The translations under genes and the position numbers were made by a program. The notes below the pieces were generated by a model that was not told where the DNA came from, did no database searches, and was given only the letters and a program-made list of their open reading frames with translations. 46,428 nucleotides of DNA from an uncultured Oscillospiraceae bacterium (GTDB lineage Bacteria > Bacillota > Clostridia > Oscillospirales > Acutalibacteraceae), in contig UQSH01000008.1 in the NCBI GenBank assembly GCA_900543795.1, positions 1-46,428 on the forward strand. Reading direction: 5' to 3'. This document shows positions 23,723 to 32,117 of this stretch, piece after piece; positions within the stretch are counted from its first letter, which is position 1; each line of letters starts with the position of its first letter.

Positions 23723-25105
23723 CTAAATTCCTAAAATAAGGATTGCAAAGCCGATATAAACGAGGAGCGACACAACATCAAGAATTGTTGTTATAAACGG
23801 ATTTGCCAGAACGGCAGGGTCAAGCCCCATCTTTTTAGCAATAATCGGCAAGCTGCTTCCTATAATCTTTGCACAAACAACCTCTGCAAAAACCGTTAAG
23901 CAAATAACGAGCGCAACAGTTACCGTCATTGCCTCGTTGCCGAAAAGAAGCCGATCTACAAGAACAAGCTTGGCAAAATTCACGACAGCAAGGGTTAAGC
24001 CCGTTACAGCACCAACCCTTAGCTCCTTCCACATAACCTTGAAAATATCCTTAATGGTTACCTCATTCAGCGAAAGGGCGCGGATAATTGTTGAGCTTGA
24101 CTGCGCACCTGCATTACCGCTTGTGCCCGTAAGCATAGGGATAAAGGCGGAAAGCACGGCTGCGTGAAGCAATCTATCCTCAAAGCTTGTTAAAATTTGG
24201 CTTGTGAGAGTTGCCGAAACCATAAGAATCATCAGCCACGGAATACGCTTTTTCCACGTTTCCATAACGCCTGTTTTAAGATACGGAGTATCTGTTGGCG
24301 TGATAGCCGCCATTTTCTGAATATCCTCTGTGTTTTCCTCTTGAAGAACATCAATAGCGTCGTCAACCGTGATGATGCCGACAAGTCTGTTTTCCATATC
24401 AACAACGGGAAGTGCAAGGAAATCATATTTTGAAAGCATGTGAGAAGCTGTTTCCTGGTCATCAAGCGTGTTTATGGAGATAACATTTGTTTCCATCAAA
24501 TCGCCGATAACATCCTCGTAATCGTTAAGAAGAAGCTCCTTAACGGTTGTTACGCCTATCAAATGCCTTGATTCATCTGTTACATAGCATGTGTAAATCG
24601 TTTCCTTATCAACGCCGGTGCGCCTTATGCGCTTAAAGGCGTCCTCAACCGTCATATCTCTTTTGAGGTCAACAAACTCGGGAGTCATAATTGAGCCTGC
24701 CGAATCCTCGGGATATTTAAGAATTGTGTTTATTGCCTCTCTTGTTTCGGGATCTGTGTTTTTAAGAATACGCTTAACGATTGTTGCCGGCATTTCCTCA
24801 ATAATATCCGCAGCATCGTCAACATAAATTTCATCAAGCACCTCACGAAGCTCCGTATCGGAGAAGGCACGAATAAGATTTTCCTGAGTGTCGCCGTCAA
24901 ATTCAACGAAGGTTTCGGCGGCGTTTTCCTTTGTGAGCATTCGGAAGAGGAACACTCGTGTTCGCTCATCTGTTACCTCTTCAAGAAGCTGGGCTAAGTC
25001 AGCAGGGTTTATTTCGTTTAAAAAAGCCTTTAATTCTTTGATGTTGCGTTCACGATGAAGTATTTCAATACATTCCATCATTTCATCAAAATTCAAAATG
25101 CTCAC
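23723..25105 (-). CDS. mgtE: Magnesium transporter MgtE
   Basis: Dimeric Mg2+ channel/transporter of 460 residues. It has the N-terminal superhelical domain, two CBS domains that sense cytoplasmic Mg2+ (about residues 135-255) and five membrane helices (from about 285) with the pore-forming GNAGAQSSSTIIRAL segment and an Asp/Pro-rich C-terminal helix (GLDPAVLANPFITTILD). The start is uncertain: a GTG at 25105 is very close to the AAAGGA ribosome site, and a TTG at 25096 has better spacing. It is the last gene of the rpe operon; the 37-bp gap upstream is too short for an M-box riboswitch. Confidence 0.94.
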   Translation of the reverse strand: MSILNFDEMMECIEILHRERNIKELKAFLNEINPADLAQLLEEVTDERTRVFLFRMLTKENAAETFVEFDGDTQENLIRAFSDTELREVLDEIYVDDAADIIEEMPATIVKRILKNTDPETREAINTILKYPEDSAGSIMTPEFVDLKRDMTVEDAFKRIRRTGVDKETIYTCYVTDESRHLIGVTTVKELLLNDYEDVIGDLMETNVISINTLDDQETASHMLSKYDFLALPVVDMENRLVGIITVDDAIDVLQEENTEDIQKMAAITPTDTPYLKTGVMETWKKRIPWLMILMVSATLTSQILTSFEDRLLHAAVLSAFIPMLTGTSGNAGAQSSSTIIRALSLNEVTIKDIFKVMWKELRVGAVTGLTLAVVNFAKLVLVDRLLFGNEAMTVTVALVICLTVFAEVVCAKIIGSSLPIIAKKMGLDPAVLANPFITTILDVVSLLVYIGFAILILGI

Positions 25106-25142
25106 ATCCTTTCTTTTTTTATTTTAAAACGCCTTTATAATT

Positions 25143-25979
25143 TTACTCAACGGGAGAATAAAATTCGGGCTCATCGCTGTCATAAGGATTAACGGCAATG
25201 CGCTTTATAAGAGTTACAATAACGGCAACGGCAACAAGTCCGCCTATCACCGCACCGAGCGCAATGGCAAAGGATGGCTTTTGATAGAAAAGCTCGCCCT
25301 CAACAAACGAAGCATAATCGGGCTGCTCCATTTCCGCCTTAACCTCGCTGACGGTTTTATTTATTCTTTTAACCTTAAAGGTGTATTTTTTCGTTGTTGA
25401 ATCAGAGGCGGTTACCGTAAGCGGTATTTCAATTTCCTGATTTTCACGAAGCTCAACCGTTACGGGAGCACAATAGGCGTTAACATCCTGCGTTACGGGT
25501 GTTATATAAAGCAAGGTTAAATCGCTTGGAACATAAAGCTTATAAGCCGTATCTCCCGAATTGATTTCGGGCTGAACCTCTCCGAATTCACAAGCCAAAT
25601 CCATAAGATTTGCATTGCCTGAAACCTTATAGCTTTGTGCGTTTGAATAATTAAAGGTGTATATAACGCTTCCGCTTTCAAAATTGAGCGTTACCGTTAT
25701 TCCCGTTTGGTGATTAGAGCTGTCATATTTATATTCTGCAAAAACATTTGCTTCTCCGCTGACGGTGTATTTTTTAAGCGAAGCACTTTCTGAGGGATCG
25801 TCAAGCGTTAAAGTAAAAAATGTTTCGCCGTGGCGAAAGCCGCCGTCAATCTGCGCATTATTAAAGGATATATCTTCAAGATAAGGAACATTGCTTATGG
25901 GCGCCTCTGCGGCAAGGCAGGGCACACTTAAAGCCAAAACGGATATTGCGCTGAGGATAAGGGCAAGAAATTTTTTCAT
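25143..25979 (-). CDS. Secreted, membrane-anchored protein with cadherin-like domain
   Basis: About 278 residues with a signal peptide (MKKFLALILSAISVLALSVPCLAAE), an external beta-rich region, one membrane helix near residues 235-260, and a short cytoplasmic tail. The IPLTVTASDSTTKKYTFKVKR segment matches the end of the cadherin-like beta-sandwich domain (PF12733 type) common in clostridial surface proteins. The ATG at 25979 lies 4 bases after the previous stop codon; a TTG at 25994 would overlap that gene. No strong ribosome site, so coupled translation. Function unknown. Its partner upstream is also a membrane-anchored unknown, and they may work together at the surface. Confidence 0.78.
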   Translation of the reverse strand: MKKFLALILSAISVLALSVPCLAAEAPISNVPYLEDISFNNAQIDGGFRHGETFFTLTLDDPSESASLKKYTVSGEANVFAEYKYDSSNHQTGITVTLNFESGSVIYTFNYSNAQSYKVSGNANLMDLACEFGEVQPEINSGDTAYKLYVPSDLTLLYITPVTQDVNAYCAPVTVELRENQEIEIPLTVTASDSTTKKYTFKVKRINKTVSEVKAEMEQPDYASFVEGELFYQKPSFAIALGAVIGGLVAVAVIVTLIKRIAVNPYDSDEPEFYSPVE

Positions 25980-25983
25980 AGCA

Positions 25984-27069
25984 TTAATCAGCAAGAATAT
26001 ATGATTTTATTCCGCTTTCCTCCAATTTTTCCTTAACAGCCGATTTATCGGTCTGCGTTGTAATAAAATAAACTTTATCTGCTTCCTGCTCGGAAGACAG
26101 CTTTTGCGATATTTCATCTGCAAGAGAATCGCCTTCCTCTTCTTCTCCGTTCTCCTGCGAATAATTTGAAAGAGTGGCATTTTGCGCTTCAAGAATCTTT
26201 ATATCGGTTCCCAAATCGGCATAGAGCCTTTTTGAAAGATAATCAAAGCCACCGTTATATAAATCCGAAATCTCGCCGGGCAAATCAACTCCGTCGAGCA
26301 CAAAAACCGTTATGCCCATTTCGGCACATTCGGAAATTATATCCTTGATATAGCGATACGCCGTTTCGGAATCGGGATTAAGATAGGTGTTTCCCTTTGA
26401 ATCGGTGTAAGGAATACCGTTTCTGTCAAGCACGGCGGCAGAGCTGTCCTTTTGCGGAACAAGATTATCAAGATAGCAATAAATTCTGCCAACGGCAAGA
26501 ATGTCCTGTGCTTTAAGCCTTTCAACAGAGCCTTTAAGGTCTGTTGCGGGAAAGGCGGTTGCACCGTAGGTGTCAACAGTTGAAAGGGCACTCTTATAGC
26601 CAACAGAGCCCTCGCTCCTTTTTATATCAAAGGTTACGCTGTTGCAACCGTTTTGCGAAAGCTCCTCAATAACGGAATCCAGCATAACGGAGCCATCAAG
26701 AGAAACACTTTGAACATACTGCGATTTAAGGCTGAGCGCAACCTCATTGATAACACCGACGCCATCATCTTCTTTATCCGAATATCCAAAGGGCATTGCA
26801 TGACGCTGCATATAAACATCCATACCGGTATAGCCCACGGAAATGATTAAAAAACACAGGCATGCGATACCTAAACGCTTTGCAAGCTTTCTGAAATCGG
26901 CTTTTCTTTTTCTTTTCTTCTTAACCTTTGGGCGCATATAATCAAACTTATCGGAATATATTCCCTCGCCCGACATATATTTATCGGCAAAGTCTATTTC
27001 CCGTCCTGCTTCGGACTGAGTCCATTGCTGATTGCGCTTCACATTTTTATAAAAGCGCTTTTTCTTCAT
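25984..27069 (-). CDS. Membrane-anchored putative glycoside hydrolase-like protein (DUF4015-like)
   Basis: 361 residues. A charged cytoplasmic N-terminus (with KVKKKRKRKADFRK) precedes one membrane helix at about 67-84, and an external TIM-barrel-like domain follows. Segments such as NSVTFDIKRSEGSVGY, VGRIYCYLDN and AVLDRNG...YLNPDSETAYRYI resemble the DUF4015 putative glycosyl hydrolase family in order and spacing, but the similarity I can judge is partial and the catalytic acids are uncertain; the C-terminal 80 residues are acidic and variable. It overlaps rpe by 4 bp (ATGA) and is coupled to the cadherin-like gene. Activity and substrate unknown. Confidence 0.65.
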   Translation of the reverse strand: MKKKRFYKNVKRNQQWTQSEAGREIDFADKYMSGEGIYSDKFDYMRPKVKKKRKRKADFRKLAKRLGIACLCFLIISVGYTGMDVYMQRHAMPFGYSDKEDDGVGVINEVALSLKSQYVQSVSLDGSVMLDSVIEELSQNGCNSVTFDIKRSEGSVGYKSALSTVDTYGATAFPATDLKGSVERLKAQDILAVGRIYCYLDNLVPQKDSSAAVLDRNGIPYTDSKGNTYLNPDSETAYRYIKDIISECAEMGITVFVLDGVDLPGEISDLYNGGFDYLSKRLYADLGTDIKILEAQNATLSNYSQENGEEEEGDSLADEISQKLSSEQEADKVYFITTQTDKSAVKEKLEESGIKSYILAD

Positions 27070-27719
27070 ATTGCGCCTGCTTTCTTTGCATTATTCTTTA
27101 ATAGAGCAATTGTTTCCTGCGGATTTTCACTTTTAAAAACAGCACTTCCGGCAACAAAAACATTTGCGCCTGCCTTTGCGCAGGCTTTTATTGTTTCGGC
27201 GTTTACGCCGCCGTCAACCTGAATATCAATATCGGGAAAATCAGCACGAAGCCTTTCGATTTTAGGCATCATATTTTCCATAAAGCTTTGACCGCCGAAG
27301 CCCGGCTCAACCGTCATAACGAGCACCATTGAAAGCTTATCAATATAAGGATAAACCGCCTCAACAGGTGTTGCGGGCTTAACGGCAAGACCGGCCTTGC
27401 AGCCACATTCAAGAATTTTATTGATTGTTTCGTTTATATCACTTTCACATTCCGTGTGAAAGGTTATTATATCCGCTCCGGCATTTACGAAATCCTCTAT
27501 ATATTTAAGCGGCTCCGAAATCATAAGATGAACATCAAAGGGAACGGAGCAAGCTTTTTTCATCGCCTTTATAACGGGTGCGCCGATTGAAATATTCGGA
27601 ACAAAATGGCCATCCATAACATCAAGATGGATAAGCTCGGCACTTTCGCATTTTTTCAGCTCGCCTTCAAGATTTGCATAATCGGACGCAAGCATTGACG
27701 GAGATATTTTCATTTCCAT
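27066..27719 (-). CDS. rpe: Ribulose-phosphate 3-epimerase
   Basis: Interconverts ribulose 5-phosphate and xylulose 5-phosphate in the pentose phosphate pathway; the split transketolase elsewhere in the window uses its product. The 217-residue TIM barrel shows SPSMLASDYANL, the metal-binding HLDVMDGHFVPN, MTVEPGFGGQ and QVDGGVN with the catalytic Asp. A GGGGGAA ribosome site lies 5 bases before the ATG. It is the first gene of an operon continuing into two membrane-anchored unknown proteins and mgtE. Confidence 0.97.
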   Translation of the reverse strand: MEMKISPSMLASDYANLEGELKKCESAELIHLDVMDGHFVPNISIGAPVIKAMKKACSVPFDVHLMISEPLKYIEDFVNAGADIITFHTECESDINETINKILECGCKAGLAVKPATPVEAVYPYIDKLSMVLVMTVEPGFGGQSFMENMMPKIERLRADFPDIDIQVDGGVNAETIKACAKAGANVFVAGSAVFKSENPQETIALLKNNAKKAGAI

Positions 27720-27755
27720 AGCAGTTCCCCCGAAAAAGTAATTATAAGCAAATAT

Positions 27756-27784
27756 ATTATACAGTCAGTTCACATTAAAATCAA
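27756..27784 (-). promoter_or_regulatory. Promoter of the rpe-mgtE operon
   Basis: On the minus strand TTGATT (27779-27784) and a perfect TATAAT (27756-27761) are 17 bases apart. It is divergent from the ABC-F promoter. Confidence 0.75.
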
Positions 27785-27808
27785 GAAAATAATATATAAT
27801 ATTAATAC

Positions 27809-27837
27809 TTGTAATTATAGAATAAGTTTAGTATAAT
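27809..27837 (+). promoter_or_regulatory. Promoter of the ABC-F gene
   Basis: TTGTAA (27809-27814) and a perfect TATAAT (27832-27837) are 17 bases apart. The leader is only about 40 bases and ends with GGAGGA 7 bases before the ATG, so there is no room for the long attenuators seen with antibiotic-resistance ABC-F genes. Confidence 0.8.
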
Positions 27838-27883
27838 ATAGCAAGTTGTGCATATCCATTAATAATTATCGGAGGAACATTGA

Positions 27884-29494
27884 ATGATTCAGGCAAATAA
27901 TGTTACGGTTCAATTCGGCGGAAGAGCACTGTTTGAAAGAGTTAATGTTGTTTTCTCGGCAGGAAACTGCTACGGAATTATAGGAGCAAACGGTGCAGGA
28001 AAATCAACATTTCTTAAGGTTTTAAGCGGAGACCTTGAGCCGCAAAAGGGCGAGGTTGTTATGACTCCCGGCGAAAGACTTTCCGTTCTTGAACAAGACC
28101 ATTTCAAATATGACGATTGCGAGGTTGTGCGCACCGTTTTAATGGGCAACCCAAGGCTTATTGAAATTATGGAGGAAAAGGACGCACTTTATGCAAAGCC
28201 CGATTTTTCAGACGAGGACGGCATAAGAGCGGGCGAGCTTGAAGCGGAATTTGCAGACCTTGACGGCTGGAACGCTGAAAGCGACGCTGAATTTATGCTT
28301 AACAAGCTCGGTGTTACCGACGAATACCATTATCTTAAAATGGCAGAGCTTCCCTCTGACCTTAAGGTTAAGGTTTTGCTTGCAAAGGCACTTTTCGGAA
28401 ATCCCGATATTCTTCTTCTTGACGAGCCCACCAACCACCTTGATTTATCTGCAATAAGATGGCTTGAAAATTTCCTGCTTGACTTTGAAAACACCGTTAT
28501 TGTTGTTTCGCACGACCGTCATTTTCTAAACAAGGTTTGCACACATATCTGCGATGTTGATTTCGGTAAAATTCAAATGTATGCAGGAAACTACGATTTC
28601 TGGTATGAATACACGCAAATGCGCCAGCGTCAGCAGAGAGACCAAAACAAAAAGAACGAGCAGAAGATTAAAGAGCTTCAGGAATTTATTCAGCGATTTT
28701 CCGCAAACGCTTCAAAATCAAAGCAGGCAACAAGCCGCAAAAAGCAGCTTGACGCCCTTGAAATGATTGATATGCCCGTTTCATCAAGACGCTTTCCGTA
28801 TGTTGACTTTAAGCCCGACAGAGAATGCGGAAACGACCTTCTTCGCGTTGACCATATTTCCAAAACAATAGGCGACAGAAAGGTGCTTGACGATGTTTCC
28901 TTCGTTATTCATCCAAGAGAAAAGGTTGCCTTCGTTGGCTCCGACGCCGTTGCAAAAACAACGCTTTTTAAAATCATTATGGGCGAGCTTGAACCCGACG
29001 AGGGCGAGTTCAAATGGGGCGTAACAACAACTCAAAGCTATTTCCCGAGCGACAACAGCGCATACTTTGACGGCGTTGATTTATCGCTTGTTGACTGGCT
29101 TAGACAATACACAACGCAAACGCTTGAAGCAGACATAAGAGGCTGGCTTGGAAGAATGCTTTTCAGCGGCGACGAGGCACTTAAAAAGGCAACGGTTCTT
29201 TCGGGTGGCGAGCGCGTTAGATGTATGCTTTGCAAAATGATGCTCAGCGGTGCGAATGTTCTTGTTCTTGACGAGCCCACCAACCACCTTGACCTTGAAT
29301 CAATCACGGCTCTTAACAACGGACTTATCCGCTATCCCGAAACAGTTCTCTTTACCTCACACGACCATCAGTTTATACAAACGATTGCAGACAGAGTTAT
29401 CGAGATTGCAGACGGCGGTATAACAGACTTTAAGGGAAGCTATGATGATTTCCTTGAAAGCTTTGATGAGGATAAGCTTAAAAAATACAGATAA
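27884..29494 (+). CDS. ABC-F family ATP-binding protein (YkpA/YbiT type)
   Basis: Cytoplasmic protein with two ABC ATPase domains and no membrane segment, 536 residues. Family members bind the ribosomal E site and relieve stalled translation. Domain 1 has Walker A GANGAGKST and Walker B LLLDEPTNHLD, but where its LSGGQ signature should be it reads LPSDLK. The inter-domain linker (about 235-305) contains RFSANASKSKQATSRKKQ, typical of the YkpA/YbiT branch. Domain 2 has GSDAVAKTT in place of GxxGxGK(T/S), an intact LSGGE signature and LVLDEPTNHLD. The reading frame is intact, so these deviations are real sequence features, possibly partly typical of the branch. Own promoter and terminator; not in an operon. 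Confidence 0.92.
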   Translation: MIQANNVTVQFGGRALFERVNVVFSAGNCYGIIGANGAGKSTFLKVLSGDLEPQKGEVVMTPGERLSVLEQDHFKYDDCEVVRTVLMGNPRLIEIMEEKDALYAKPDFSDEDGIRAGELEAEFADLDGWNAESDAEFMLNKLGVTDEYHYLKMAELPSDLKVKVLLAKALFGNPDILLLDEPTNHLDLSAIRWLENFLLDFENTVIVVSHDRHFLNKVCTHICDVDFGKIQMYAGNYDFWYEYTQMRQRQQRDQNKKNEQKIKELQEFIQRFSANASKSKQATSRKKQLDALEMIDMPVSSRRFPYVDFKPDRECGNDLLRVDHISKTIGDRKVLDDVSFVIHPREKVAFVGSDAVAKTTLFKIIMGELEPDEGEFKWGVTTTQSYFPSDNSAYFDGVDLSLVDWLRQYTTQTLEADIRGWLGRMLFSGDEALKKATVLSGGERVRCMLCKMMLSGANVLVLDEPTNHLDLESITALNNGLIRYPETVLFTSHDHQFIQTIADRVIEIADGGITDFKGSYDDFLESFDEDKLKKYR

Positions 29495-29516
29495 ATTTAC
29501 AGCTCTTATAGGCAAT

Positions 29517-29551
29517 AAAGCGCTTCGGAAATAACCCTTCCGAAGCGCTTT
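29517..29551. terminator. Two-way intrinsic terminator
   Basis: A perfect 14-bp stem (29517-29530 with 29538-29551) and a 7-base loop separate the convergent ABC-F and GDPD genes. The A- and T-rich edges let it act in both directions. Confidence 0.92.
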
Positions 29552-29564
29552 TCATTATAATATC

Positions 29565-30428
29565 TTATTTTGTTATACTGTCGGTTGTGATATATTTAAC
29601 ACCGAGGTTTGAAAGGCGTGTTACGGCTTCGGGATCATTAACCGTCCAGGCGCCGACGGGCATACCCGTGTTTACGCATTTCATAATCATATCATCGGTG
29701 TTTTCCTCCTTGGAATAATTGAAATCTATTCCGCAGCTTCCGCCGATTGAAAGAGCATTCTCAATCTCCTCCTCGGTTATCTCCTGAACAAGATACCAGC
29801 ACGGCAAATCGGAAAGAGCACGGATTTTTTTAAGATTATCAAGCTGGAATGAAATGAAAATCGGGTTTGTGTCAAGATACTGATTAACAATTTCTATTAT
29901 TTCGTCATAATGCTCTGTGTTATTTTTGCCTTTGAGCTCAATAACGGGCACCATAGAATATTCCCTGCATATTTCAAGATATTCCTCAAGCGTGCAAACC
30001 TTTAAATCGGGATAGCTTTCTATATTTGAGCCGTTATCAACAGATTGTTCAAGAAGCTCCTGATATGTATGCTTTTCAAGATTTGTGCAGCCGTCCATCA
30101 TTCTATAAGTTACAGGGTCGTGATGAATCACCCACACACCGTCGGAGGTTCTGTAAATATCACACTCTGCGCCGTAAAAGCCTGCTTTGCCCGCTTCATT
30201 GTATGCAGGCGCTGTATTTTCGGGAGCAATCGCTCTGAAGCCTCTGTGCGCAATCAGATTAACATCCTCTGCGGTTTGAGTAACCGTAAATTCAGGATCG
30301 GTGCAATACCAATTCAGCGCATACGCGCCTGCTCCGACAACAGCGGCAATAAGAGCAAGCAAGGCACAGAGAATTATTATTAATATTTTCTTTTTTTTGC
30401 TCATTGTTTTCTTTTCGGTACTACTCAT
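29565..30428 (-). CDS. Membrane-anchored glycerophosphodiester phosphodiesterase
   Basis: GDPD-family TIM barrel of 287 residues that hydrolyses glycerophosphodiesters to sn-glycerol 3-phosphate and an alcohol, or acts on related lipid or teichoic acid material. One N-terminal membrane helix (about 14-38) puts the domain outside the cell. Catalytic features are intact: AHRGF, APENT, AECDIYRTSDG and HHDP. An AGAGGAG ribosome site precedes the ATG. It is the last gene of a three-gene set, GDPD-nitroreductase-GDPD, and shares a terminator with the ABC-F gene. Confidence 0.93.
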   Translation of the reverse strand: MSSTEKKTMSKKKKILIIILCALLALIAAVVGAGAYALNWYCTDPEFTVTQTAEDVNLIAHRGFRAIAPENTAPAYNEAGKAGFYGAECDIYRTSDGVWVIHHDPVTYRMMDGCTNLEKHTYQELLEQSVDNGSNIESYPDLKVCTLEEYLEICREYSMVPVIELKGKNNTEHYDEIIEIVNQYLDTNPIFISFQLDNLKKIRALSDLPCWYLVQEITEEEIENALSIGGSCGIDFNYSKEENTDDMIMKCVNTGMPVGAWTVNDPEAVTRLSNLGVKYITTDSITK

Positions 30429-30459
30429 TTTTTTCTCCTCTTTTCAATATCATAAAATA

Positions 30460-31221
30460 TTATTCTTTTTTATCTGCTGACGGAAATTTCAAAATTGTTT
30501 TATCCTCTGTATAAAATTTTCCGTTTTTCCATTCGCCCGAAACTCCCTTTGCGGCGGCACCGAGCTGAAAATGGAGCTGGGCAATGCCGAAATCAATGCT
30601 TTTATCGGAATAAGGCTCGTCAACGCCGGCGCTGATAACGCCGTTTTCATATCTAAATTTAACCGGCCGCCTGTTAACCGAGCTTGGAGCCTTTTCAACC
30701 TGCTGCATAGCAAAAGCATATTCCTCGGGAAGCTTTTCATCGCACGCCTCAATCATTTTTTGATAGGGCTTGCTTTTTTTATGAGTTGCATTATACATCA
30801 CCTTTTCCTTTATGCTTTTATTTTTAGAAGCATAGCCGAGGGCAATAACGCAATAAAGCCTAACTCCCTTTGGCAAATCAAGCATTTCAAGCACCTTGTT
30901 TTCATTAAAGCTTCCAACCCAGCATGATGAAATGCCGTGATAAGCGCATTGAAGAACAATCGTTTCGCCGTAATAGCCGCAAGCCTCTCTTGACGGAATA
31001 TTATCATCGCCGCAAACGGCAATCATACTGGTCATACCCGTTTGAAGATTAAATGCAAATCTTGCGTCATCAAAGAAAACGAAATGAAGCCCAACCTTTT
31101 CATTTATATGATTAACAAGGTCCTTTATAACATTTTTTGAATTTTCATCAAGAGCAATATTTTTGAATGTTCTGCGTGAGCATCTTATATCAATTGCTTT
31201 TATATATTCCTCATTTGTCAT
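30460..31221 (-). CDS. Nitroreductase-family flavoprotein
   Basis: Probable FMN-dependent oxidoreductase of 253 residues. The N-terminus RCSRRTFKN is the usual flavin-binding RRSxRxF element, and the centre (SREACGYYGETIVLQCAYHG...CWVGSF) and end (FGIAQLHFQLGA) match the putative TM1586-type nitroreductase domain rather than the shorter NfsB type. The physiological substrate is unknown. The ATG follows the preceding GDPD stop almost immediately, so it is coupled. Its placement between two GDPD genes is unexplained. Confidence 0.85.
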   Translation of the reverse strand: MTNEEYIKAIDIRCSRRTFKNIALDENSKNVIKDLVNHINEKVGLHFVFFDDARFAFNLQTGMTSMIAVCGDDNIPSREACGYYGETIVLQCAYHGISSCWVGSFNENKVLEMLDLPKGVRLYCVIALGYASKNKSIKEKVMYNATHKKSKPYQKMIEACDEKLPEEYAFAMQQVEKAPSSVNRRPVKFRYENGVISAGVDEPYSDKSIDFGIAQLHFQLGAAAKGVSGEWKNGKFYTEDKTILKFPSADKKE

Positions 31222-32058
31222 TTACTCACCCCAATTATCAATAACAGACATTAAAAGGTCGTATTCCTTTGTTGTTATATTATCCGGTTGAATTGTTAAA
31301 ATGCGCTTCATAGTGAATTCGTTATTAACCGTCCACACAGAAAGCTTATAGCCGTTTTTATGAAGCACATCGCAAAGCGTTCCTCCTGCATATTTATAGT
31401 TGCAGTTTATTCCGACCGCTCCTGTTTCCTCAAGAAGCTTGATGATTTTGCTTTTGTAATCCTCGCTGAAAATCTTTATTCTTGACGGCTGACAGTTTAA
31501 ATAATAATCCATTGAGCTGCATGCAGAGTCCTTAACGGCTCTGACATTAAGAGTGTCTATTCCCGTTAAAAACGCGCGTTCAAGCAGATTATATTCAACA
31601 AGCATATCATAAAGAGAATTAAGCGTTCTTGTTTCCTTAATATCAAGATTTATCAGGCAATCATCGTCTTTAAGAAGAGCAAAAGCCGATTCAAGCTCTT
31701 CTCCCTCGCCGTTTGTTACGGCAATATCATGGCTCATAATCAGTGTTCCGTCCGGTCGCTGACGAATATCAAGCTCAACTATTTCGGCATTGTTTTCAAT
31801 TGCCTTTTTAACAAATTCCATTGAATTTTCCGCTGTTTGAAACGAGCCCGTGTGGGCAGTTATGGTAAATCCTTCCACAAAGCGCAAAGTCCTTTCCTCA
31901 TAGCTTTTTGTTATTGCATAGGTTGCAACTCCTACAACCATTGCAACCGAAACAAGAAATGCAAAAACCTGATATGAAAAATGCTTTGCCCAGGTTGGAG
32001 TCATATTACGCTTGCAAAACTTTTTAAATTTCTGCCATTTAGTCAGTTTCGGTACCAT
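31222..32058 (-). CDS. GDPD-family protein with altered HRG motif
   Basis: 278-residue membrane-anchored protein: an N-terminal positively charged segment, a membrane helix at about 33-53, then a GDPD-like TIM barrel. Metal and catalytic positions appear kept (AH, AENSMEF, ELDIRQRPDG, SHD), but the first motif reads AHTG instead of AHRG, losing the Arg that normally contacts the phosphate. The ATG at 32058 is used because GAGG lies upstream and because the alternative ATG at 32085 falls inside the guaB terminator hairpin. It is the first gene of the three-gene GDPD-nitroreductase-GDPD set. Activity on classical glycerophosphodiesters is uncertain. Confidence 0.87.
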   Translation of the reverse strand: MVPKLTKWQKFKKFCKRNMTPTWAKHFSYQVFAFLVSVAMVVGVATYAITKSYEERTLRFVEGFTITAHTGSFQTAENSMEFVKKAIENNAEIVELDIRQRPDGTLIMSHDIAVTNGEGEELESAFALLKDDDCLINLDIKETRTLNSLYDMLVEYNLLERAFLTGIDTLNVRAVKDSACSSMDYYLNCQPSRIKIFSEDYKSKIIKLLEETGAVGINCNYKYAGGTLCDVLHKNGYKLSVWTVNNEFTMKRILTIQPDNITTKEYDLLMSVIDNWGE

Positions 32059-32080
32059 AAAAACAACCTCTGCCAAAAGA

Positions 32081-32105
32081 GGCATTAAACAATCCGTTTA
32101 ATGCC
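32081..32105 (-). terminator. Intrinsic terminator after guaB
   Basis: A perfect 10-bp stem (32081-32090 with 32096-32105) and a 5-base loop are followed on the minus strand by TCTTTT. It lies 13 bp after the guaB stop. The T-tract is short, so some read-through into the GDPD genes is likely; I see no separate promoter for them. Confidence 0.82.
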
Positions 32106-32117
32106 CCTTTGATAAAA

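Noticed and set aside
25106..25142. Possible M-box magnesium riboswitch before mgtE
   Set aside because: The gap is only 37 bp and the gene lies inside an operon.
27838..27883. Antibiotic-sensing attenuator before the ABC-F gene
   Set aside because: The leader is about 40 bases with no leader peptide or competing hairpins.
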